A stretch of DNA of 5,556 bases from assembly GCA_025454675.1 (NCBI GenBank), contig JALONZ010000173.1, positions 1-5,556 on the forward strand, read 5' to 3'. The DNA is from Anaerolineae bacterium. Its GTDB lineage: Bacteria > Chloroflexota > Anaerolineae > Aggregatilineales > Phototrophicaceae. The notes under the pieces are model-generated. The model did no database searches, had not been told where the DNA came from, and saw only the letters and a program-made list of their open reading frames with translations. This document shows, piece after piece, positions 1 through 5,556 of the stretch; the stretch's first letter is position 1, and each line of letters begins with the position of its first letter. The position numbers were made by a program, and so were the translations under genes.

Positions 1-831
1 AATTTGTTGGGCATACTTTTTTGCCCATGAATGACACTGGTTATGGCTGAGGACAATCATCAAATTTCTCAAACTCGCCAAAGTCATTGTGCCATGATGT
101 AATGTTATGATTTTTTGCTCATAATCACGAATTTTATCTTCATCTTGAGTCATCACGATGGCATGAACCAATTCGCAAATTGCCAATTCAGAATCGTATG
201 CTTTGAGTTGGTCGGCGAGGGAGCGTACATATGCCAAATAACCTTGATAGCGTTTTTCATCACGATTATAAATAGAGACATATAACCATGCTTGATGAAT
301 ATAAAAGGTTGCCGCCCCAAACTCGAAGCGCGAGTAATTTTTAATCTCAATAAAATTGGCAAACTCCCATGCTTTTTGCGCGGTTTCATCGGCATCAGCA
401 TAACGTTGAATCAATACTAAAAGCATGGCTTTGGTCATATATAAAAATAGGGCGGGTAATGTTCGTAGTTGATGTAATTCAACCATCGCTATCCCGCGAT
501 TGGCATAACTAATAGCTTCTTCAGTTTGTCCTTTATCATGGAGTAGGGATGCGATGTTGTTGCAGACCTTACAAATTAAATCAGTATTGTTGAGGGCTTC
601 GGCTTTTTCGAGTGCCATTTTATAATAACTGAGTGCCGTATCTGCCTCTCCCATCACATCCTTGGCAATGCCCATTGTGTTGAGGGTTTCGGCTTCGTGC
701 AAGGGAAAGTTCAGCTGGCGTGCTTTTTTGAGGTGATTTTCCAATTCGATTATAATCGCTTCGGGCGTAATTTCGTGCCTGAGCAGTTGCTCTGTAAGTT
801 GAAAAACTTTTTGTACGAATACCGTTTCCAT
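1..831 (-). CDS. TPR-repeat protein, C-terminus cut by the window edge
   Basis: The first 277 residues of a protein whose frame stays open to the left edge, so the C-terminus is missing. It is helix-rich with no signal peptide or membrane segment, so probably cytoplasmic. At least two tetratricopeptide-like helix pairs are visible. One covers about residues 44-80, with A-E-x-L-N-x-M-G-I-A, then G-E-A-D-T-A-L-S-Y-Y and A-L-E-K-A. The other covers about 84-120, with N-N-I-A-S-L-L, G-Q-T-E-E-A-I-S-Y-A and R-G-I-A. Weaker pairs follow at about 124-160 and 170-208. TPRs are protein-protein docking scaffolds; the partner cannot be read from sequence. No DNA-binding or catalytic domain is seen in this part. 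The ATG at 831 is well bounded: an in-frame stop lies at 850-852 and a good ribosome binding site sits 6 bases upstream. The gene looks richer in A/T than its divergent A2M neighbour. It could be the N-terminal part of a larger TPR regulator, but that is not shown. Confidence 0.85.
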   Translation of the reverse strand, partial: METVFVQKVFQLTEQLLRHEITPEAIIIELENHLKKARQLNFPLHEAETLNTMGIAKDVMGEADTALSYYKMALEKAEALNNTDLICKVCNNIASLLHDKGQTEEAISYANRGIAMVELHQLRTLPALFLYMTKAMLLVLIQRYADADETAQKAWEFANFIEIKNYSRFEFGAATFYIHQAWLYVSIYNRDEKRYQGYLAYVRSLADQLKAYDSELAICELVHAIVMTQDEDKIRDYEQKIITLHHGTMTLASLRNLMIVLSHNQCHSWAKKYAQQI

Positions 832-837
832 AATATT

Positions 838-844
838 CCCCTCT
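838..844 (-). promoter_or_regulatory. Ribosome binding site of the TPR gene
   Basis: On the minus strand this reads AGAGGGG, followed by a 6-base spacer and the ATG at 831. It is a good Shine-Dalgarno match at normal distance. With the in-frame stop at 850-852 it fixes the start of the TPR gene. Confidence 0.75.
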
Positions 845-870
845 AAAGATTATCTATACGACTTGAATTG

Positions 871-897
871 ATTATAATGTCTAATGGATTCGCTGAA
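871..897 (-). promoter_or_regulatory. Putative promoter of the TPR gene
   Basis: The minus strand carries a perfect TATAAT at 876-871. The best -35 candidate is TTCAGC at 897-892 with a short 15-base spacer, which is a weak match. Transcription would start near 864, leaving a leader of about 33 bases. The -10 box sits in the palindrome ATTATAAT (871-878), so an A/T-rich chance match is possible. Confidence 0.4.
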
Positions 898-960
898 TTT
901 AATTTCTCACCATAGCCTAACCGTAGGGTAAGCATAGACCAACCATATACCCAAGCGCAT

Positions 961-989
961 TTCAGCCTCTCCCATATTGGGCGTATAAT
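961..989 (+). promoter_or_regulatory. Putative promoter of the A2M gene
   Basis: A perfect TATAAT lies at 984-989. A weak -35 element, TTCAGC, lies at 961-966 with an ideal 17-base spacer. Transcription would start near 995-997, giving a leader of about 40 bases that includes the ribosome binding site. The -10 box overlaps the alternative in-frame ATG at 988, which argues against translation starting there. The -35 is poor, so an activator may be needed or the match may be accidental. Confidence 0.5.
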
Positions 990-1012
990 GAGTGTAACGC
1001 GCGTTAATACTC
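990..1012. repeat. Palindrome at the A2M transcription start, possible operator
   Basis: The core TAACGCGCGTTA (995-1006) is a perfect 12-base palindrome. The flanks GAGTG (990-994) and TACTC (1008-1012) extend the symmetry, with one G-T mismatch and one extra A at 1007. It begins directly after the -10 box and spans the predicted transcription start. That position suits a repressor operator. In RNA it could also fold into a small leader hairpin if transcription starts upstream of it. No regulator family can be named from this sequence alone. Confidence 0.45.
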
Positions 1013-1022
1013 ATCAAGAAAA

Positions 1023-1029
1023 GAGGGAG
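1023..1029 (+). promoter_or_regulatory. Ribosome binding site of the A2M gene
   Basis: GAGGGAG lies 6 bases before the ATG at 1036, within a purine-rich run. It supports the 1036 start over the in-frame ATG at 988. The 988 start would place 16 extra polar residues before the signal peptide and overlaps the -10 box. Confidence 0.75.
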
Positions 1030-1035
1030 AGAACA

Positions 1036-1101
1036 ATGCGAAGATTTCGATTTTTATCCGTTCTATTACTCATTTGGGTGGGGGTGATGAGCCTATCTGC
1101 C
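1036..1101 (+). other. Signal peptide of the A2M protein
   Basis: The N-terminus has a basic start (R2, R3, R5) followed by a hydrophobic core at about residues 6-20, rich in Leu, Val and Ile. A likely signal peptidase I site lies after A22 (S-L-S-A, then Q-T-E-T-E). Leu at -3 is not ideal, so cleavage may shift by a residue. There is no cysteine and thus no lipobox, so unlike E. coli YfhM (ECAM) it is not a lipoprotein by this start. The R-R pair lacks the downstream pattern of a Tat signal. An acidic, Pro-containing linker follows at 23-37. Confidence 0.8.
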
Positions 1102-4100
1102 CAAACCGAGACCGAAGAGCCAGACCCACAAGACGCACCGCCACAATTGAATGTGGTGAGTGTGTTGCCAGAGGACGGCACACGCGAAGTTGCAGGGCGG
1201 GCGGTGATTACCGTCATTTTTAACCGTCCGGTTGTGCCGTTGGTGATTGTTGAGGAGATGGATGATTTGCCTCAACCGTTAACCATTTCACCAGCCATTG
1301 AGGGGGAAGGTGAATGGCTGAATACATCCATTTATACCTTTACACCCAGTGTTATTTGGTCGCCAAGCACCGATTATACGGTGATGGTGAATGCAGGTTT
1401 AACGGCGGTGGATGGGACTATCCTCGAAAAAGATTTTGTGTGGACATTTAAGACCACAAACCCGCGTGTGATTGAAGTTGTTCCGAATAATCGTGAAGAT
1501 AAAATTGGGCTAAATCGCACTTTCCAAATGAATTTTAACATGCCGATGAATACGGAAAGTGTGGAAAACGCCTTTTTCTTGCGACCTGTTGGCGAATCGG
1601 GTACAACGGCGGGTACATTTGAATGGAATGATGAGAATACAGGCTTTAGATACACGCCAGATGAGATGCTCATCATCGCTACCCAATACGAGGCAGGCTT
1701 TTTGGCAGATGTCGTATTCGCCGCAACGGGCGAAAACCCCATGCCAGACGGATTTACCTCTAATTTTTATACTGTGCCGTATCCAGAAATTATTGGGTCA
1801 TATCCGCGTGATGAAAGTTCGCCCAGCAGTGTTTGGGAAGTGACGATTCAATTTAATACCTTCATGGATGTGACATCGTTCAAAGATTTAATCACGATTG
1901 ACCCCGCGCCAGACCGCGAACCCGATTTGTATTTCCAATCTTGGAGCGATGAACTGTCTATTTCATTCCCAATTTTGCCATCTACCTATTATACCATCTC
2001 GCTGGCGGCAGGTGGCAAAGACCCGTATGGGAATGAGGTGGGTGCATACGAATTTTCATTCACATCACCGCCATACCGCCCACAAATTGGGATGCGGACA
2101 TCGGGTTCAGTTGGGTTTTATAATGCCAATAACCCACAAACGCAACTGTTTATCACCCATTTGAATGTCAGTTATGTGGATTTGCTACTGGCAAAAGTGC
2201 CACTGGCAGAATTTGCATTGCGGGCATTAGATGAAGATAATTACGACCCGACCTATGGGTATACACCCAATCCACAAGACATCATCAAAGAATGGCAAAT
2301 CGAATCGGTTGCGCCACCAAATTTGATGCGCTATGAATTGCTCAATTTGGGTGAAGGGTTGTATGAGGAAAAAGAGGCGCTTGACTATGGCATTTATTTC
2401 TTGCAGGTAGATAGCCCCGAAACGCGCCGCGAAGGATATGACTCCTATAAGCATATGTTGGTGGTGGGTAATGCCAATTTGACCACCAAAATGAGCATTG
2501 ATGGGATTGTCGTTTGGGCAACGGATGTTCAAACAGGTGCGCCGATTGCGAATGCGCCGATTGTGATTTATGACAATGGGTATCGTGAAGTGGGGCGTGG
2601 TACGACTGATGATGATGGGCTGTTGCGCCTCGATTTGAATCGGACTTCGGATGTGTATGATAAACGCATCGCCGTGTTGGATGATGGCACACATTTTGGT
2701 GTGGGCTTGTCTACATGGTCAAATGGCATCGAAAGTTATAATTTTGGTGTGCCAAGCAATTACTATCCCAATGAATACAGTGTTTATCTGTATACCGACC
2801 GTCCCATCTATCGCCCTGGTCAGCCCGTTTACTTTAGGGGTGTCATCCGCAACAAGGATGATGTGACCTATACCCCATATGGCGAACCGGGGGTGCCTGT
2901 ACAAATTTATGATGACAGTGGCGAAATTGTCTATAATGAAATCGTGCCACTCACCGAATTTAGTACCTTCAGTGGCACATTTAATATCGCGGATGAAGCG
3001 GGCTTAGGCTCGTATCGCATCAGCGTGGAATTGCCATCGCGCCGTGAATGGTATTCTGAGGGTGGCTCGATTTATTTTGCTGTTGCGGAATATCGCCTAC
3101 CAGAATTCCAAGTGGAAAATACCCCTGTTGAACCCGAAGTGGTGCAAGGTGGGACGGTGCAAGTAGATGTCACCAGTCGGTATTTCTTCGGCGGGTTGGT
3201 ATCGAATGCGCGGGTGAATTATTCAGTGGTCGCAGAACCGTATAATTTCCCATACACTGGCAAAGGGTACTACGACTTTTATGATTATGACCCTGATGGC
3301 GGACCCAGCGAATTTTATTCTTATAACGGCGGATGGATTGCCGATGGTGAAGGCATGACGGACGGTGAGGGTAAATATCGTGTCGAAATCCCCGCCGATT
3401 TGAAAGATGCCACCCAAAGCCAAGTTTTCCGCGTGGAGACGACCATCACCGATGAAAGCCAACAATCGGTATCGAATCGGACAGAAGTGGTTGTTCATAA
3501 GGGTGAATTGTATGTTGGGGCGCGTCCACAACGCTATGTGGGGACGGCAAACACCGAAACCGCGTTTGAATTCATCGCCGTAGATTGGGATAGCAACCCC
3601 ATCGCCAACCAAGAACTGACGGTTGAGATTGTTGAACGGCGTTGGTCGAGTGTTCAAGAAGAAGATACCAATGGGCGCACAATTTGGACATGGGAGATGG
3701 AAGAAATTCCTGTGGCGAATGGCACAGCTACCACCGATGCCGATGGTAAAGCCGTATTCAATTTCACCCCGCCGAATGGTGGTATTTTTAAGGCGAAAGT
3801 CACCACATCCGATTCACTGGGCAATGAAATCCGTTCTGGGACAACCATGTGGGTGAGTAGCCGTGAATATGTGTCGTGGCGACAACAAAATAGTAATCGG
3901 ATTGACCTCATCGCCAGCCAAAAAGATTTTAGTGTGGGTGATGAAGCCGAAATCCTGATTACATCACCATTTCAAGGCAGTGTCGAAGCCCTCATCACCG
4001 TAGAACGTGGTGATGTCCTCACGGTAGAACGGGTGACGATGGACAGCAACAGCTACATCTATAAATTCCCCATTTTGCCCGAATATGCACCGAATATTTA

Positions 4101-5556
4101 TGTGACGGTGTTGTTGGTCAAAGGGGTGGATGAAAATAACCCCGTTGCGGGCTTCCGCATGGGTGTGAGCGAATTGAACGTGGATATTGAACAAAAAGAA
4201 ATCACCGTCCAATTGACCCCCAATGTGGAACAAGCCGCCCCTGGCGAAACTGTGACCTATACTGTCAAGACGACCAATTATTTGGGCGAACCCGTTAGCG
4301 CAGAAGTGGGTGTTGGTTTAACGGACCTCGCATCGCTGTCTATTTCCAGCCCGAATAGCATCCCGTTGTTGCAACATTTTTATAGCCGTCAAGGGATGGG
4401 TGTATTGACCGCGATGGCACTCACCGCGAATGTTGACCAAATCACCCGTGAAGTGTTGGATACGATTAAAGGTGGTGGTGGCGGACCAGGTGAAGGTGGT
4501 ATTTTTGATATTCGCCAAGAATTTGTGGATACCGCGTATTGGAACGCCGTTTTGGTCACAGATGAAAATGGTGTGGCAACATTTGATGTGGTCATGCCCG
4601 ATAACCTGACGACATGGCGGTTGGATGCACGCGCTGTTACCAGTGGCGAAGATGGTCTAACGTTGGTTGGTCAAAATACCGTAGACCTCATCAGTACACG
4701 CCCATTGTTGATTCGCCCTGTCACCACCCGTTATTTTGTCGTGGGCGATTTGGCGACACTATCGGCGGTGGTCAATAACAATACACCAGCTGACCAAACC
4801 GTTTTCGTGGAAGTGTTGGCAGAAGGCGTTACCCTGCAAGATGATGCGCGGAAAACGGTGGAAATCCCCGCAGGTGGTCGCGCCCGCATCACATGGTTGG
4901 CATTGGTCGAAGATGTTGCAACGGTAGATTTAACCTTCTTCGCCATGAATGAAGATGGCACATTCACCGATGCCAGCAAGCCACCACTCGGTATGGGTGA
5001 TGAACGGTTATTACCAGTGTATCGCTATGAAGTGCCAGAAATTGTCGGCACAGGCGGATTTTTGCGTGGTGAAGAAAGTATCACCGAAGCCGTGATATTG
5101 CCCCGTGATTGGGAGACATACGAAGGTCAATTGACCATCGAAACCCAACATTCACTGGCATCTGCCGCGGTACAAAGTTTGGATTATCTGGAACTATATA
5201 CGCAATATGGCACAGAAGCGATTGTATCGTCATTTTTGCCGAATATGATGGTGTATCGTGCCATCACATCACTCGGCTTAGAAGACCTCAAACTCAAAGC
5301 CGCGTTGGATAGACGGGCAGACCGTGCCATTCAAGCCTTATATGCCCAACAGCATGTAGACGGTGGTTGGGGTTGGTGGTATACCGACCGTAGTGAACCT
5401 ACACTGACCGCATGGGTGATTATTGGCTTGCAGACGGCGAAAGATAACGGTTATCCTGTGTCGGATAGTGTCATCAGTCGGGCGCAACGTTATTTAACCG
5501 AAAGCCTCATTACGCCCAGCCTGAATGTCTCAACATGGCGCTTGAATCGGCAAGCC
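1036..5556 (+). CDS. Secreted alpha-2-macroglobulin family protein lacking the thioester motif, C-terminus cut
   Basis: An exported A2M-like protein; 1507 residues are visible and the frame is open at the window end. Family members trap proteases: bait cleavage triggers a conformational change and, in thioester forms, covalent capture. Visible order: signal peptide 1-22; acidic linker; three Big_5/SbsA-type Ig-like domains, about 39-347; an unassigned stretch and a bacterial MG3-like domain, about 470-575; MG2 with the hallmark T-D-R-P-I-Y-R-P-G-Q (587-596); further MG domains to about 950; bait-region domain from about 954; glycine-rich loop 1146-1155; A2M domain with T-A-Y-W-N (1167-1171, W1169), P-D-N-L-T-T-W (1188-1194) and R-P-L-L-I-R-P (1222-1228); TED from about 1367 with D-G-G-W-G-W-W (1442-1448). 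The thioester C-x-E-Q is replaced by G-T-E-A (1392-1395), and no cysteine was found. Family assignment is firm; protease inhibition is inferred. Several hundred residues, including the rest of the TED, should follow. No pbpC-like partner is visible. Confidence 0.95.
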   Translation, partial: MRRFRFLSVLLLIWVGVMSLSAQTETEEPDPQDAPPQLNVVSVLPEDGTREVAGRAVITVIFNRPVVPLVIVEEMDDLPQPLTISPAIEGEGEWLNTSIYTFTPSVIWSPSTDYTVMVNAGLTAVDGTILEKDFVWTFKTTNPRVIEVVPNNREDKIGLNRTFQMNFNMPMNTESVENAFFLRPVGESGTTAGTFEWNDENTGFRYTPDEMLIIATQYEAGFLADVVFAATGENPMPDGFTSNFYTVPYPEIIGSYPRDESSPSSVWEVTIQFNTFMDVTSFKDLITIDPAPDREPDLYFQSWSDELSISFPILPSTYYTISLAAGGKDPYGNEVGAYEFSFTSPPYRPQIGMRTSGSVGFYNANNPQTQLFITHLNVSYVDLLLAKVPLAEFALRALDEDNYDPTYGYTPNPQDIIKEWQIESVAPPNLMRYELLNLGEGLYEEKEALDYGIYFLQVDSPETRREGYDSYKHMLVVGNANLTTKMSIDGIVVWATDVQTGAPIANAPIVIYDNGYREVGRGTTDDDGLLRLDLNRTSDVYDKRIAVLDDGTHFGVGLSTWSNGIESYNFGVPSNYYPNEYSVYLYTDRPIYRPGQPVYFRGVIRNKDDVTYTPYGEPGVPVQIYDDSGEIVYNEIVPLTEFSTFSGTFNIADEAGLGSYRISVELPSRREWYSEGGSIYFAVAEYRLPEFQVENTPVEPEVVQGGTVQVDVTSRYFFGGLVSNARVNYSVVAEPYNFPYTGKGYYDFYDYDPDGGPSEFYSYNGGWIADGEGMTDGEGKYRVEIPADLKDATQSQVFRVETTITDESQQSVSNRTEVVVHKGELYVGARPQRYVGTANTETAFEFIAVDWDSNPIANQELTVEIVERRWSSVQEEDTNGRTIWTWEMEEIPVANGTATTDADGKAVFNFTPPNGGIFKAKVTTSDSLGNEIRSGTTMWVSSREYVSWRQQNSNRIDLIASQKDFSVGDEAEILITSPFQGSVEALITVERGDVLTVERVTMDSNSYIYKFPILPEYAPNIYVTVLLVKGVDENNPVAGFRMGVSELNVDIEQKEITVQLTPNVEQAAPGETVTYTVKTTNYLGEPVSAEVGVGLTDLASLSISSPNSIPLLQHFYSRQGMGVLTAMALTANVDQITREVLDTIKGGGGGPGEGGIFDIRQEFVDTAYWNAVLVTDENGVATFDVVMPDNLTTWRLDARAVTSGEDGLTLVGQNTVDLISTRPLLIRPVTTRYFVVGDLATLSAVVNNNTPADQTVFVEVLAEGVTLQDDARKTVEIPAGGRARITWLALVEDVATVDLTFFAMNEDGTFTDASKPPLGMGDERLLPVYRYEVPEIVGTGGFLRGEESITEAVILPRDWETYEGQLTIETQHSLASAAVQSLDYLELYTQYGTEAIVSSFLPNMMVYRAITSLGLEDLKLKAALDRRADRAIQALYAQQHVDGGWGWWYTDRSEPTLTAWVIIGLQTAKDNGYPVSDSVISRAQRYLTESLITPSLNVSTWRLNRQA
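1150..2076 (+). other. Three tandem Big_5/SbsA-type Ig-like domains
   Basis: Three units of about 100-110 residues each begin with a V/I-x-x-x-x-P-x-x pattern and carry an F-x-x-P/F-M signature strand. Unit 1 (about 39-141) has V-S-V-L-P-E-D-G and ends W-T-F-K-T. Unit 2 (about 143-249) has I-E-V-V-P-N-N and F-N-M-P-M. Unit 3 (about 250-347) has I-I-G-S-Y-P-R-D and F-N-T-F-M-D, with Y-T-I-S-L and D-P-Y-G-N-E-V before its last strand F-S-F-T. Such domains occur on surface and secreted bacterial proteins as spacers or binding modules. Domain borders are estimates by eye. Confidence 0.7.
4471..4500 (+). other. Glycine-rich loop before the A2M domain
   Basis: Residues 1146-1155 read five Gly, Pro, Gly, Glu, Gly, Gly. 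The loop sits between the stretch F-Y-S-R-Q-G-M-G-V (1115-1123) and the A2M-domain start T-A-Y-W-N. Many bacterial A2M proteins have a glycine run at this place. It is probably a flexible, exposed linker; whether it is cut by proteases cannot be read from sequence. Confidence 0.65.
5197..5241 (+). other. Degenerate thioester site (G-T-E-A in place of C-x-E-Q)
   Basis: Residues 1388-1402 read Y-T-Q-Y-G-T-E-A-I-V-S-S-F-L-P. The typical bacterial A2M pattern is Y-P-Y-G-C-x-E-Q-x-x-S-R-F-L-P, which aligns without gaps. The bond-forming Cys corresponds to G1392 (GGC) and the bond-forming Gln to A1395 (GCG). The preceding S-L-D-Y-L (1381-1385) and the following F-L-P-N (1400-1403) are well conserved. 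The site therefore cannot form the thioester, although the surrounding TED fold appears kept. Confidence 0.85.

Larger units (their letters stand above)
832..1035. other. Divergent intergenic region, 204 bases
   Basis: This gap separates the starts of the two divergent genes. It holds a ribosome binding site and a candidate promoter for each gene, plus a palindrome near the rightward start site. The left half is A/T-rich. The stretch 900-960 shows only very short inverted repeats (CCTA at 917-920 against TAGG at 924-927), which I do not consider significant. No small gene, RNA gene or terminator is evident. Confidence 0.7.

Noticed and set aside
988..1035. Alternative upstream in-frame ATG for the A2M gene
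   Set aside because: It overlaps the TATAAT box, has no good ribosome binding site and would place a polar extension before a clear signal peptide.
1036..1101. Twin-arginine (Tat) signal suggested by R2-R3
   Set aside because: The residues after R-R do not fit R-R-x-F-L-K, and the short hydrophobic core fits an ordinary Sec signal.
1374..1742. Open frame of 122 codons on the minus strand
   Set aside because: It is antisense to the Big_5 region of the A2M gene, with low-complexity translation and no support as a gene.
2539..2563. Direct repeat GCGCCGATTG at 2539-2548 and 2554-2563
   Set aside because: It encodes A-P-I twice in a normal MG-domain turn; a ten-base coding coincidence is sufficient explanation.
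2227..2694. Open frame of 155 codons on the minus strand
   Set aside because: It lies wholly antisense to the A2M coding region, whose family motifs are clear in the plus frame. Its translation (many His and Ile) looks like a shadow.
3154..3159. Possible frameshift or break in the long A2M frame
   Set aside because: I checked the frame codon by codon from 1036 to 5556 and found no stop or frame change; family motifs stay in one frame throughout.
3223..3657. Open frame of 144 codons on the minus strand
   Set aside because: It is antisense to conserved MG domains, shows no recognisable domain and is best explained as a shadow frame.

Overview
The window holds two divergent genes, both cut by the window edges, with a 204-base gap between them. 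Base composition is moderate: a few 60-base lines counted by hand gave about 30-40% GC in the left gene and about 45-53% in the right one. Start sites have recognisable bacterial ribosome binding sites and TATAAT boxes. The large exported alpha-2-macroglobulin (A2M) with N-terminal SbsA-type Ig-like domains, and the TPR protein beside it, would fit an environmental bacterium, possibly Chloroflexota. That placement is a guess from protein style; nothing here proves it.

Left part (1-831, minus strand): the first 277 codons of a cytoplasmic-looking tetratricopeptide-repeat (TPR) protein of unknown function. Middle (832-1035): a divergent promoter region with a likely promoter and ribosome binding site for each gene. 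A perfect 12-base palindrome lies just after the -10 box of the rightward promoter. Right part (1036-5556, plus strand): the first 1507 codons of a secreted A2M-family protein, open to the window end. Its order is signal peptide, short acidic linker, three Big_5/SbsA-type Ig-like domains, bacterial macroglobulin (MG) domains, the bait-region domain, a glycine-rich loop, the A2M domain and the start of the thioester (TED) domain.

The most notable observation is in the TED. The site that normally reads C-x-E-Q and forms the reactive thioester reads G-T-E-A, in an ungapped alignment with well-kept flanks. I also found no cysteine anywhere in the 1507 visible residues. This looks like an A2M that has lost covalent trapping but kept the rest of the fold. 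The known E. coli precedent for a thioester-less bacterial A2M is YfaS. No RNA genes, mobile elements, CRISPR arrays or terminators were seen.
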